Source: Catenaria anguillulae PL171
Taxonomy: Eukaryota > Blastocladiomycota > Blastocladiomycetes > Blastocladiales > Catenariaceae
Length of the DNA: 64,000 nucleotides
Assembly (NCBI GenBank): GCA_002102555.1
Contig: MCFL01000077.1
Coordinates: 46,928-110,927, forward strand
Direction: 5' to 3'
Shown here: in pieces, positions 48,237-59,679 of the stretch
Position numbering within the stretch: the stretch's first letter is position 1
Layout of the letters: each line of letters begins with the position of its first letter
Program-made: the position numbers and the translations under genes
The notes under the pieces: generated by a model
Seen by the model: only the letters and a program-made list of their open reading frames with translations
What the model was told of the DNA's origin: nothing
The model's database searches: none

Positions 48237-49359
48237 AGCTGGTCAAGGAATGTTGGTGACGGGACATAGCCAAATGCACGGTACGCAACCGCGGGGATGA
48301 TTGCCGAGTTGATCACATACACCGCGATCCTGGCAGGGACCCGCTTTGTCCTCAGGACGTTGATCGCACTTGTCACGGCATCTCTCATCACTTTTTCCGT
48401 TGCCTTTCTTGGTCCCGACCCATCCACAAATACACCCAGGTATCTCTTCATTTCGCCTGGGCCTGCGCGCGGCACTTCAACTCCTCTAGACGTCACACTC
48501 CCCACTCCACCGTCTCTTGTGTTGAACGCAAGCACAAAGCCCTTGCTTGCATTTGCCCGGATCCGAGTGAGTAGGTTGAACGCATCGATCAAATCCACCA
48601 CCTCCTGGAGTAGCTCACGCGAGCGCGCAAAGAAAATGGCATTGTCAATGTATCCAATTGCTACGTAGCGATGGCGGCCGACCACTCGCATACTCCCAAA
48701 TGGCTGTCCACTTCCTGTCCGGCACCTTGATTAGCAGCTCGACACCGTCGCACGCCTCCTCCACTGCACACAACAGAATGTCGTAGAAGGCGTTCCACAA
48801 GAAAGGCGATTCAACGCCACCTTGGGGTATGCCGCGGTGAAGCTGGATCCGTTTCGTCAGCCCAAATGCTGTAATGACCGATGCGGTGCGCCCGTCGAGG
48901 AAGTTGCGACAGTAGAAATCCACGAATCGCTCTGGCAAGCGCAGTCGAAGCAGTGCCAGTCGTACAAAGTTGTGCGGCACAGTGTCAAACGCTTTCGACT
49001 TTTGTGCTTGCGTTCAACACAAGAGACGGTGGAGTGGGGAGTGTGACGTCTAGAGGAGTTGAAGTGCCGCGCGCAGGCCCAGGCGAAATGAAGAGATACC
49101 TGGGTGTATTTGTGGATGGGTCGGGACCAAGAAAGGCAACGGAAAAAGTGATGAGAGATGCCGTGACAAGTGCGATCAACGTCCTGAGGACAAAGCGGGT
49201 CCCTGCCAGGATCGCGGTGTATGTGATCAACTTGGCAATCATCCCCGCGGTTGCGTACCGTGCATTTGGCTATGTCCCGTCACCAACATTCCTTGACCAG
49301 CTCGACGCAAAGCTCTGCGCAGTGGTTCGAGTGGCGGCCCGATTGCCGTCCAACACACC

Positions 49360-49695
49360 TTTTTTTTTTTTTTTTTGGTTAACCACATTGCATGTATTTA
49401 TAAAATCATATCAGACCTGAACACCCAAAGAGGAAGGGAAAGGGGGATAATTCAAACAGATACTCAGAATACACCTGCCAGAGGCAGCAAAAGGCACACA
49501 ACACAATGGAAGGAGCGGTTGGCAACAGTGGGGAGGGAGGGGGAAAGGGAGAGTATGTGAGCCAATGGTGGTGAGAGCAAGTAAGCAAAGTGAGGGCAAA
49601 GGAGGCAGCATCAAGAATGTAGGTGGGGGGAGGTAAAGGCCGGCTGCAAGACAATCGATGCAGGGGAGTGGGGGAAAGAAGCAGTCCATGTGGGA
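49360..49695 (-). mobile_element. Copy of the 336-bp element in LINE C
   Basis: The reverse complement of 47145-47480, the same length, with the same flanking repeat (gccgtccaacacacc at 49345-49359 and 49696-49710). Relative to the host LINE it has the same position and antisense orientation as in LINE D. Confidence 0.9.
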
Positions 49696-49710
49696 GCCGT
49701 CCAACACACC

Positions 49711-52345
49711 AGTCTCAATTTTCTATGATGCAACTAGATACGGGCTCGCCTCCATCAAGCACACCATCCTTGCAGCTCGAGTCTCGCACCTTCGCTACTG
49801 TTTAAGCCAACCCGTGCAGAGCGAGCGCTTTCAAGTCGCATGTGCCATGTCCAGTCTTGCCCAACGTGCAATCCGTTGGTGGGTTAACCCACTCTCGCAC
49901 CCGCCGTGCCGACTTGCATCGCAAGGACTCCCTGCCTCTCCGCTTCTGAATCTTCTTCCCCTTCTTTCTAGTTCTCTCACCTCAATTCACCTCGCTGGGC
50001 GTGCTGACCCTTTACGCGTTTGCCCAGTGGATGACATCCCATTGGAAGCCGTTATTCCATCTCCTGTTCTTCATACTTTGCGCTCCTGTCTCCATGATGC
50101 TGGTGTCTGCTCACTTTCTCCCCTCGTTTCCCTTTGTTGTTTTCATGACCAGGACAGTACTCCAGCACGGTATGCAAACGCGTTTGCCTCTGTCCGACAT
50201 CTGCTTGCCAAGAGATGCCCTCGCCGTGGTCGCCTGCACAATGCACTGGTTGCCTTGACCAATGCCGTGTCTGCCTGGTGCACATCTCTTGGCCCGATCT
50301 CTGCTCTGCCAATACAGCCCCGCCTGGCCCTCACTCCGTTGCACCATGTTGGCCAACTCATGGTTTTCTTGGGGGAAAACGGGTCGCCAACGTTTGGTGT
50401 GTGTGCTGCAGTCGATCTGCGAGACACAGTACACGGGCCTCTTGTCACACTGCGCCACCTTGTGGAATGCACTTGCCTGATGCTTGACGAGGGTGTTGTG
50501 CCCCCTGACCACGCTCTACTCCATTTGTGCCTCGACTGCGGCGATACAGGTAATTGCCAACTGGTACCGACGAATCGTGACGTGCCCGACTGCCTTGTCA
50601 CCATTCCACTTGCGTGCACATACCCCATCTCAGCCAAGTCTCTCACGACGTGTCGGGACGGTGTAGACGCGTATGTTGTCCTAGCACCTAACCACAAACT
50701 GCCAGAGCATTGCCCATACATGTCCAGCTTCTTCCCTGGGCATGTCCAGGATGATATGGATGTTGACAGCGATGATAGCGATGGTGATGACGACGGCCAC
50801 CATCCAAGCTCAGCCTACTCAGCTCCACCTCTCGCCAATGTCACGCAACCGCTCACAACGCACCATGGCACAATCCTTGACTGTTGGACCGACGGCTCGC
50901 TGCAACCCGCTACGAATACGACTGATGCCGTCATGGGGCTCGGTGCTCACTGCCCTCAGCTCAACCTGGAAATCTTCGGCCGACTGCCGCCCGCTGCAAC
51001 CAGTTCATCACGCCCTGAGGTCGCCGCTGTTATTGCAATTGTTGACAAGCTTCCCGTTGGATCGTGTGCGCATGTCTTTTCAGACTCAGCTGTTGCTGTG
51101 CAGGTCATTCCAACGTTTCTGGGCATGTCCGATGCTGAAGCGGTAGCGCCACGCCACCCGTCGCCGCTGCATGACTTGTTACTCGTCCTCCGCGCACTAG
51201 TCAAAGAACGGGGTATTGTGCTAGAGCTCGTCAAGGTCAAGGGCCATGATGGAAACGTGGAGAATGAGAAGGCAGACGAGCTGGCTCGCTGTGGTGCAAA
51301 CTGCCGCGAGGTGTGTGCCCTGTCACCACAGGTTCTAGGCAAGATCGACTTTGGTGCGATAGTGCAAATTGGCCATGAGTTGGTGTATGCGCAGGTGGGT
51401 TGTGCAATCCGCAGTCAAGCGCAAGCGCAATCCCGTATCGAGTTGTATTTGTACATGCTCAAACTGGTCGGCCAGCCAGACGTGACGGTGTTCAACGGAG
51501 CCATTCGCAATGGTCGCAAGGCATCGTCCATCGTCACGTCATTTGCTGACGACTCATCAGTCACGTTCCGCGTCAAGGTCTTGACGGGCCGTCTGCCGAC
51601 TCGCGCCCAGCTCCACAAGTATTGGCCGGACCAGGTGCCATCCCCGAACTGTGTACTTTGTGGTGCCTTCGACAATCAGCAGCACTGGTTCCAATGCCCA
51701 GCGCTCACCAACTTTCTCTGGACGTGCCGGCTGGACGTACATGACCAAGTGTCGGAGCTACTGCTGCGCCGCAAGATGGCAGCGCACTGTGGGTTAGCGA
51801 GGACGCTTGTCGAGCGGCTCATGAGCACAGCCAAGATCCGAGCAACGGCAGCATGTGTGGTTGACGTGCATCTGCGGCAGCAGTTCCCCGATCTTGTACC
51901 CATCCTCGCACAAGTTGTTGCAATTGCCTCCACGACTATCTGGACTGTGTTGTGGAAGGAGCGCTGCAGGCTTGTTGGACCAATTGAGCGGCGCGCACCA
52001 GATGAACGGTCAACTCATCAGCCTTGCCAGTGTGCTCATTGCCAAGAGGAGAGCATCTCAAAACCCCAGCGGTCGCCCATAGACTCTGCGCTAGTTGCCG
52101 CGCATTACATCTACGAATGTCGAGCTGGTCGCTCGCCACTTGTTGGCTCCTTGGCCACCTCGCCTGTGCCCATTTCCTTTGGCGAATGGCGGTTCCACGG
52201 CACCTTCCCAGGGCTCTCGACTCCCCAGTTCGGATTTGATCAATCACGGCAACGCTTCGCTACCCGTGCTGGGGTACAGTCAGGTACGCATTCTGTTTTC
52301 GTCCCCTCGCTATCCCCTACTGCTGTCTCTGCGCTCGTGGCGTAA
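49711..52345 (+). CDS. LINE C ORF2 C-terminal part with RNase H
   Basis: About 877 codons open after the 336-bp element, beginning SIFYDATRYGLASIKHT. The RT connection region is followed near 50878 by RNase H: DCWTDGSLQPA, SSRPEVAAVIA, VFSDSAVAVQV and KVKGHDGNVENEKADELA. A zinc-type CVLCGAFDNQQHWFQC lies near 51651, and a C-terminal tail has PQFGFDQSRQRFA. RNase H removes RNA from the hybrid during reverse transcription. Without its 5' half this copy cannot move on its own. Confidence 0.9.
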
Positions 52346-52727
52346 TCTTTCCTAGTCCTCCGATGCTTGCGGTTCATTTGACATGGCTCCCCCTTGTTTG
52401 TGCTCAAACTTTCTTGGCTCATTTTTGCATATTGTTTATGTGTGCAACTGTGATGTGGTTGAGTGTTGACTTTTGGATTTTGTTACTCCTCTTCTGTCCA
52501 CATCCTCTTTTCGCTCTCCTTCTTACCCTCTCCTTTGACCCCATGGCCAAGTGCCCCTACCACCAATTGCTTGCCATTTTCTCTGATTGCTTTTGTCATC
52601 CGTTGAGTGTCTTGAATCTGTGACCTTCCTGCTCTTGTACCTTCTTTCAAGACTTCTGTGTTGGTTTTCAGCTTCAATACATGTGGTAGCGATTCAAAAA
52701 AAAAAAAAAAAAAAACGCTTTCGACTT

Positions 52728-54849
52728 GTCTTCTGAATATGCCCACAGTTCCTCTTCTGTGTCGGCTGCTTGTGCTTGTGCAATAAGACCATGGAGAATG
52801 TCAATCGGGAGGCGCGTGTCAGTGCCCTTGAGCGCGGAGAATCGTGCACCACGCAGCACTTGTTTTTCAACGGCCACGTCCTGAATACGCCGCCACATGA
52901 CCGCATTGAACAACTTGGATGCACATTCGAGCAGGGTAATGGGTCGCATGGCGTCAACGTCGCCCGTGTAACCCTCTGCCTTCTTTGGCGTCAGGTAAAT
53001 GACTCCATAACGCCACTCGCTCAGCACCCAATCCGCCAAGTACATGTCAGTGAACAAGCGCGCCAGAATTTTGTGTCTGATGGTTCCAAGCGCGGCATAG
53101 TGGCGGTGTCGAAGTCCTGTTGCACCCGGGGCTTTGTCGATATCTATACAACACAAGATGTGAGCAATGTCATCGGTGCAATTTCGTTCTCCACCCCATC
53201 CCACCACGATTCATGGATCCAATGCAGTGGTTGCAAAGCTCGACGGATTGGTGCCGGCGCCTGATCCACTTTTCCAGGCTCCTCATGTCCGAAGCAGCCT
53301 TGCCAGTGAGCGGCTGTCGCATCCATGACCTCGCTCGGAAGCAGCTTGATGCCGTCTGCAGTCACCACCCGGTCCAGGCAGTTGGGTGGTCGTTTTCTCT
53401 CCATGACTGATCGCATAACAACCCCGGTCTTGACACCAAACTTCTCCGTTCGCGCGGCCACCGCAGCGTCGATCTGCTCCCTTTTCGCCTGTGCTGACTC
53501 CGATGCCACAATCTCGAGCAGTCGTTCCTTTTCACGCACCAGGTCGTCATGCGAGGATTCCGTACCAATTGCTGGCGCCACTTGGCTGAGCGCATCACGT
53601 TCTTCAACCGTCAAGTTAGTGGAAGGGTCGTCAAGCAAGCGTCGCAGCACACCGAGTGCCAATGCCGAATCCGTCTTGCCCTCTGGTGGCTTCAAAACTG
53701 ATCCGTACGACTCGGAGGCACAACGCTTCTTGTGAGGCAATTGTGCACGGCTGGCAGCCAGCATTACATTCTCGAACAGGTACCATCTGTGCCCAATTGG
53801 CAGTGCCGGGTTGAGAACGGGCGGGAGCTGAGTGTCGTCAACGCCCTCAAGCGACTCGGCGTCGACCCATGCTGGGAAGGTATCGGCTGTCGATTCGAAT
53901 TCCTAGATCTGCCACACCTTGGAGACGAACGTGGCCCACGACTTGCCAGTTAGACGGTTCTCATCGAGCACGTACCTGGCGGCCTCCCGTCGGGCTTGTT
54001 GCCGCAGGCGGGCAAGGTCACGGTCGAGTCGGAGTGCAAACGCCGTTCGGAGAACGAGCCGCGCATGATCAAAGCCTTGGGCGTTCACAATTGACATGGC
54101 GAGCACATCGTGTGTGACGGTTGGCGAGACGAAGACACGGTCCAAGCGTCCACCTGCCTCGTGCGTCTCACAGCCACATCCAAATGCACTGCAAGGTCCA
54201 GAGCCCGTTCCAGCGCGACCGCCTCCAACGGGCGACTTGCAGCGTCTCCCGCTCGTTTGTGTCACCCGCAATCAGCAGCAGCTCGCCTCTTGTGTCTGAC
54301 GCCTCTATCTCAGCCCGTAGGCGCTGGACCAGCGACGTACGAATGGTTGGGTCTTGGGCGGGGCGTAAACGCCAACAATACGCAATCGGAAGTCGCTGCG
54401 GCCCTGGAGCGTGAACGCCACCATGTATCCATCGTAAATAGACATCTGCCAACGTAGCTTGCAAGTCTTGGGTCTATTGCAACCAACACTCCGGATCCCT
54501 GTGCGCGCAGGTCATCGTGTGCAATCTTGATCATCCATTCTTGGTCGAGTGCCGCACAGTTCAGAATGCGGGCTCCCTTGTCAGATAGCTTGGTCTCGGT
54601 AGTTATCACAATGCCTGCACGTTTCCGTTGTGCGTAATTGAGGGTCTTGACGAGTCGGTCGTGGGCTTGGGAGCCACGGATGTTGGCGACTAGGATGTTG
54701 ATGGGGAACTCGGTATGTGTTGCGAAGGGATCAGCGTTGGTGTCGTGGCCGCTCGGTCGGAGTCTTGCAGTCTGTGGTTGCCGCCAACGCGGGTTTCGTT
54801 TGTCAGTAAACTTGTTCTGTGATGAAAAAGAAGCAGTACCAAAAGCCAT
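52728..54849 (-). pseudogene. LINE D ORF2, 5' part: APE endonuclease and start of RT
   Basis: Begins near 54849 (MAFGTASF). The endonuclease segments are ILVANIRGS, VITTETKL, LLLIAGDTNERE and RLDRVFVS with a following DHA. A linker comes next, then the RT fingers (IDKAPGATGLRHRH, MRPITLLECASKLFNAVMW). It carries several frame changes (about four). The reading stops where LINE C is inserted at AFDTVPH. Confidence 0.75.
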
Positions 54850-55147
54850 TGTCCGATCAGTAATCCTGAGGAGCCGTTAGGTCGGTGGGTGCGATCATTA
54901 TTGAGCTCGGGGAATGTCAGCCGTTTGGTCGCCAGACTCCCTTGTCTCGCCAATCATGTCATGCGCTCCATGCTGCCGCGGTCGCAGTCGGTCTCGGCTT
55001 CTTGCAATGGCTCCGGTTCTGTCTGCACGGTGCGCTGGTGGGACTGGCGTCAATTCGCGGTCACGTCTCGAACTTTCTTCCCCGTCATCCGCGCTGTCCC
55101 TGTTTTCTGGCGCTTGCGTCCGCGCAGATCCTCTTCAGCAGTTCGAG

Positions 55148-56799
55148 TCAACGACTCGATCGACGTGCGGTCATTGCCTGCACCCTGTTCGCCCGCGTAT
55201 CCCTTGGCTCACCGGGCGGCTCCATGTCAACATCCATCGTCTCCTCCTCTCCGCTGGAAGTCCGCTCTGCTCCTCTTCCTGCACTACCTGCGCTGAGGCG
55301 AGGAACGCCACCGCTTTTGCCTTGGCCTCCTCCATCCTCCCGTCTGCCATTGCTGACACCATCATTGCGAGCATCGCCATCATCTCCTTTGCTCCTTCTG
55401 CATGGCCGCCATCTGCGCGGCCAGAACACTCGTCTGCGTCGCCGACTCTTCCCTTGTTGCGCGCAAGGCTGCCTTAAGCTCAGCATTTTCCGCTTCAAGT
55501 GCGGCGACTCGGTCGACTCCACCCTCACAACCTCCACTTGTCCGAAGACTGGTCCAGCGGGCGTTGCACGATCCCGTCCACCCAACGCTGCAGCATATGA
55601 CTGGCCCGGCTGCACCCGGGCGTTGTTTCCTTGATGAGCGCCACGTTGCGCTGCCTGTTCCTTCCTGGCGTGCTCATTCGCACGCCAGTCTTTGAGCGCC
55701 TTGCATTGCACTCGGGTGTGCTCCTGCGAGCCACACGCAAAGCAGAGCCGCGCAGTCCGCGGGTAAAGGAGCACGGGCACTCCATTCACATTGACCTTGT
55801 TCCCAGCTTGCGTCATCTTCCTGAACTCCTCGGCGTTCGCTGCACGCCACACAACAAAGAGAAATCACGCGCGCGGGCGTTGTCGACAGCCACTACTTTG
55901 CCAATCGGGCCCATGGTAGTGAGGACCGCCAGATCGTCCTTGCCACAAACCATCTTCATACCCAGATCCTTGTCCATGTACTGGCTCTTGAAGTCTTCAA
56001 GGGACTCGTAGAACGAGGTGTACTGGCGCTTGAAGACAAGCGGGGAGGCGGACAGCGCCGCTTGCATGTCGGCCTCTGTGAGAAAGGTGACCTTGGCAAA
56101 CCTCCAACGATACACCTCAGTGAAGCCGCAAATGCCATGCACAGCGGTGTGGGCCTTGAAGAGGTCGCGCAGTTCCTTGGTGGATGCCCCACGGCTCACA
56201 GGGCCGGCCCAAGCGGTGAGGCGTTTGGCTTGACCATCCACCTCAATCCAGGTGTGTTTTTCGATACGGCATGATCCAATGCCACGGACGTTAAGAACGT
56301 TGGGGGGAACAGCGCTAGTACTGAACACCATCTTGTAGATCGCTTCCTGCGGCGAGTCGGGTTTGGGGAATTTGTGGAGGGGGGAGAGCCCAATGAACGG
56401 AATCTGCGTCATTTGGAGCTCCAGTCGGACCGCTTGCCCAATAGATCCAACAGCCGGGTCGCCAGGGGGGATCGGAATGACAACCGCGTATTCCTTGTAC
56501 TCATCGCTGTCGGATCCAATATCAACCTGCTGACCACCATGGCGCTGCGCAAGGGCCTCATTGCGAATCTTCTTGTTGCGCCTACGGACTAGGGTGAAGC
56601 CATCGTTGGTGGTGGCGTCGGGTTGTTGGTGATCGCGTTGCTGATTGGCGTCTGGCATTTCAACGTCGCTGGCTGTCGATCCAGGCGGCGGCGGGTCACC
56701 AGCGCTCGTGGTGGCGGCGTTGGTGGCCATGGTGGGCAGTGAGAGTCGGTGTACGGTTGCTGTTGAGGTAATTGCACAAGCTTTCAATTGTGTATTCAT
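55148..56799 (-). pseudogene. LINE D ORF1 (gag-like, zinc knuckle)
   Basis: Starts at 56799 (MNTQLKACAITS) or at the inner Met near 56730 (MATNAATTSAG). The N-terminus is Pro/Asp/Gln-rich, then an RRM-like central region (GPVSRGASTKELRDLF and FAKVTFLTEADMQAAL), then the knuckle CFACGSQEHTRVQC, then an Ala/Gln/Arg-rich tail. There is one frame change near 55850. It is an RNA-binding chaperone for its own transcript in related elements. Confidence 0.75.
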
Positions 56800-56847
56800 A
56801 GAACGAGTGCAGATTGTCTCCCTGCTCGGTCAAAAATGAATGGAAAT

Positions 56848-56918
56848 GCCGGCTGGGAGGATCGAACACCCGACCTTCGCTTTACGAGAGCGACGCTCTG
56901 CCACTGAGCAAAGCCGGC
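56848..56918 (-). tRNA. tRNA-Thr (CGT anticodon)
   Basis: 71 nt and intronless. Perfect 7-bp acceptor (GCCGGCT/AGCCGGC), D-stem GCTC/GAGC, anticodon stem TCGCT/AGCGA with loop CTCGTAA, variable loop AGGTC, and T-arm GGGTG TTCGATC CTCCC with one T-T mismatch. A TTTTT Pol III terminator lies 12 nt downstream (56832-56836). The anticodon CGT reads ACG. It sits between LINE D (5' end just downstream) and LINE G (3' end about 86 bp upstream). Confidence 0.9.
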
Positions 56919-57126
56919 TTCAGATCTGCGCCTGTGTCCTTCACCACAGTCCTTTCCTTGACCGTGTTTTACTTGTCTTGACAACCCCCCCCCCTCCCAT
57001 ATCCTTTTTTTTTCAATCACTACCACATGTATTGAAGCGGAAGACCAATACAGAAGCCTTGAAAGAAGGTACAAGAGCAGGAAGGTCACAGATCCAAGAC
57101 ACTCAATAGATGACAAAAGCAAGCAG

Positions 57127-57421
57127 GCCAGTGGTTTTGGCACAGTGGTAACACTCCCGTCTTGCAAGATGAAGGTTGTGGGTGTGAACCCCACTCAAGT
57201 TGCTTGGCCCTCCATCTATCTTGTTCACCTCCATTTGTGAGTCGAGGCCCTGGTCCACCAATGTGTGTGGTTGCTTTAGCCAAGCCAAGCATCAAGTTAA
57301 CAAGCACCCATCAAGTGCAACAAGTCCTTGGGAGTTGTGTGTAGGTGGTGTGTGTGAGGTAATGTTACTTGTGTACATACTTGTGTCTCCACTAAATGCA
57401 AAGATGGTTGTAGAAAAAAAA
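57127..57421 (+). mobile_element. SINE2 copy 2 (tRNA-derived)
   Basis: 295 bp between gacaaaagcaagcag at 57112-57126 and 57422-57436. The head is tRNA-like: GGCACAGTGGTAACAC (A box region), a CTTGCAAG loop and GGTGTGAACCCC (B box region). The 3' end is GTAGAAAAAAAA. It was inserted into the 3' UTR of LINE G. Confidence 0.9.
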
Positions 57422-57654
57422 GACAAAAGCAAGCAGAGAAAGTGGCTAGCAATTGGTGGCAGGGGCACTTGGCCATGGGTGCAAAAGAGAGGGGAAGAGA
57501 GGGAGAGAGAGAGGAGGTAAACAGAGGGAGACTGTCATAGTGAAACCCAAAGTCAACAGTCAACCACATCACAGTTGCACAACATAAACAACATGCAAAA
57601 CCAAACCAAGAAAGTTTGAGGACAAATGAGGGGAAACCATGTCCCTACTCGAAT

Positions 57655-58903
57655 CCCGGATCTCTCCGCCAACGTCCAAGAGCGCAAGCCGGTTGCATCC
57701 ATATTTGCGGCGCCACCAGTGTCCAGTGCCCCAAGGAGCATTGGACCCTTGCCGGACGGGCCTCTTGACTGCTGGACTGATGGCTCCCTCGTCCCGCCGT
57801 CCGACACTGAGGTGGCTGTGATGGGCTTCGGCGCACACTGCCCCAGGCTCGGCCTCAAACTCGCTGGCCGTTTGCCTCCCGGCCCTGCAAGCTCGTCCCG
57901 CCCGGAATTGGCCGCTGTCCTTGCTTTGGTGGACGCCCTCCCTTGTGGTGCACGCCTCTGTGTCCACACCGACTCGGCAGTTGTCATGCACGTCACGCCG
58001 CCTTTCCTCGCCTTGTCCCCAGCCCAAGCAACTGGGCACCGCCACCCGTCCCCGCTCCACAACCTCTTGCTTGTCCTCAAGTGGGTGACTGACAGGAAGC
58101 ATGTTGCGATTGACTTTGTCAAGGTCAAGGGTCATTCGGGCGACTACAACAACGACTTGGCCGACGACCTCGCGCGGTGTGGCGCGCTCTCTCGTGGTGT
58201 ATGCTCGCTCAGGCCGGACGCTCTCCAAGCCATTGATTTTGGCGCGGTCGTGCAGGTGGGCCATGAGGCTGTGTACAGTCGACTGGGTCACGCAATCCGT
58301 CGCGTCATGCAGACATGTGCGCGTGTGGACCTTCTTGCATACCTCGAACGGCTGGCCCCGCGACCCGACTTGATTGTCTTCGACAAGGCCGTGCGCAATG
58401 GGCAAAAGACAACGGCTATGCGTGCATCGTTCGCACTCGACTCCCTCGTGACGTTCCGCCTCAAGGCGCTCACTGGCCGCCTGCCCTCGCGTGCACAAAC
58501 CCACCTGTACTGGCCGCGTTGTGTCCCGTCCCCGCTCTGTGTCCTGTGCAACGTGCTCGACGACCAGGACCATTGGTGTGTGTGCCCAAGCCTCCGAGAT
58601 GCGCTCTGGGAATGTGGTGTCGCCGTCCACGATCAGGTCGAGATATTGCTTCGCAAGCACGGCCTGACAGCCCATGCCCAGTTGGCACGTGCCCTTGTTG
58701 ACTCATTGTTGACAGGGCAATCCCTCCGTGCCACGGCAGCGTGCGTGGTCGACGATTCCGTCCGCCAACGGTTCCCTCGGCTGGCACTGCTTCTGCCGCA
58801 TATCGTCATGTGCGCATCGGCCACCATCTGGCAAGTGGTCTGGAAACAGCGCTGCGTACTCTTTGGGCCAATCGGCGAGGAAGATCCGGGTGCCACCCAG
58901 TGA
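57655..58903 (+). CDS. LINE E ORF2 C-terminal part with RNase H
   Basis: An open frame of about 415 codons with RNase H motifs DCWTDGSLVPP, SSRPELAAVLA, VHTDSAVVMHV and KVKGHSGDYNNDLADDLA, then CVLCNVLDDQDHWCVC. It ends at the stop at 58901-58903. Similarity to other copies continues afterwards in another frame (58955-59222), so the natural C-terminus has been lost by a frame change or lost base. Confidence 0.85.
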
Positions 58904-59663
58904 CTTTGCGACATTTGCCGGCCAGCACAATCAGCAGCTTGGCAGCCAGTTGCATTGGGTAACGATGCGACCCTGGTCGCCGCACACTACCTCCACGAGT
59001 GCCATGCAGGTCTCTCCCCCCCCCCTTCTTGGCAAGCGGTCAATGGCTCTGCACCCAGTTCCCCTTGGTGTTTGGCAGGCACACTCGGCGCTCCCTGGTT
59101 TGGCAACCCCACGGTTCGGCTTTGCGCAGTCTCGGCAACAGATTGCATTGCGTGTTGGTATGTCGTCTGGTACCCATATCGGTTATTCTCCCATCCTCTC
59201 TGTGGTCAGCATTTCTCGTTGATGTCACGATGATTGCATAGTTCAGCAACAAAACCAAAAAAAAAGTGCCCTTGATGTGTATAGTTTGGTGTGGTGTCGG
59301 CCCTGCCTGGTTCTGTTCTCCCTTGTTCCCTACCCATCACCCATGTGACATTGTATCCCCACCCTCCTGCTTCCTTGTACTAGTTGCCCCTTTCCCCTTT
59401 TTCTGTTGTGTTTCGTTCTTTTTGTCTTGTATTTGCTTGTGGTCATTGTTTTGTTCCATCACCTCTGCTTCCCCCGCCCCCCTTATTCGTTTTCCCCAGC
59501 TGGTCATTCTTGACCCCTACTGCCACTCACCTGCCTCCTCTTGCTTGCCTGTGCCTCCTTTCATGGGTGCTTAAGACCCCAGCCTATTTGCTCTTGTTTT
59601 TTGTTCCCGAGCCCCCTTTGTTGGTTTCATGTCTTAATGCATGCAGTAGCGATTGGAAAAAAA
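57655..59663 (+). mobile_element. LINE E: diverged 5'-truncated LINE inserted in LINE F
   Basis: Flanked by atgtccctactcgaat at 57639-57654 and 59664-59679. The coding part (57655-58903) is RNase H and C-terminus, followed by a C/T-rich 3' UTR ending GCATGCAGTAGCGATTGG plus A. It is clearly a different subfamily from LINEs C, D and F. Confidence 0.9.
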
Positions 59664-59679
59664 ATGTCCCTACTCGAAT

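Larger units (their letters stand above)
45556..49001 (-). pseudogene. LINE D ORF2, 3' part: RT palm to C-terminus without RNase H
   Basis: Continues the RT after the LINE C insertion (HNFVRLALLRLRLP, GIPQGGVESPFLWN, YIDNAIFFARS, RKATEKVMRDAV). It is then cut by LINE H and the 336-bp element, continues with SIFYDATRYGLASIKHT, and ends at 45556. Against LINE C about 790 bp are missing between HHPSS and the HKYWP region, joined at a short AGCT overlap. That removes the whole RNase H domain. Confidence 0.8.
49002..52715 (+). mobile_element. LINE C: 5'-truncated LINE inserted in LINE D
   Basis: Target duplication CGCTTTCGACTT at 48990-49001 and 52716-52727, with a poly(A) tail at 52696-52715. 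It starts in the RT thumb (FVLAFNTRDGGVGS) and carries the 336-bp element in antisense at 49360-49695. It then runs to the ORF2 stop at 52345 and through a 3' UTR ending TACATGTGGTAGCGATTC plus A. It is about 99% identical to LINE D over their shared 1.1 kb, in opposite orientation. Confidence 0.9.
45556..56830 (-). mobile_element. LINE D: ORF1 plus APE-RT-RNase H type non-LTR retrotransposon, heavily interrupted
   Basis: A minus-strand LINE whose pieces lie at 56830-52716, 49001-48255, 47537-47481 and 47144-45556. Between them are LINE C (49002-52715), LINE H (47556-48236) and a 336-bp element (47145-47480). ORF1 (56799-55148) has a CCHC knuckle. ORF2 has an APE endonuclease with GDTN, reverse transcriptase, and a C-terminal CxxC...HxxxxC. 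The RNase H domain is missing because of an internal deletion near 46045. The RT active site reads YIDNA where the related LINE F has YIDDA. The 3' UTR is absent beyond 45556. The layout fits the RNase H-bearing Tad/I group. Confidence 0.85.
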
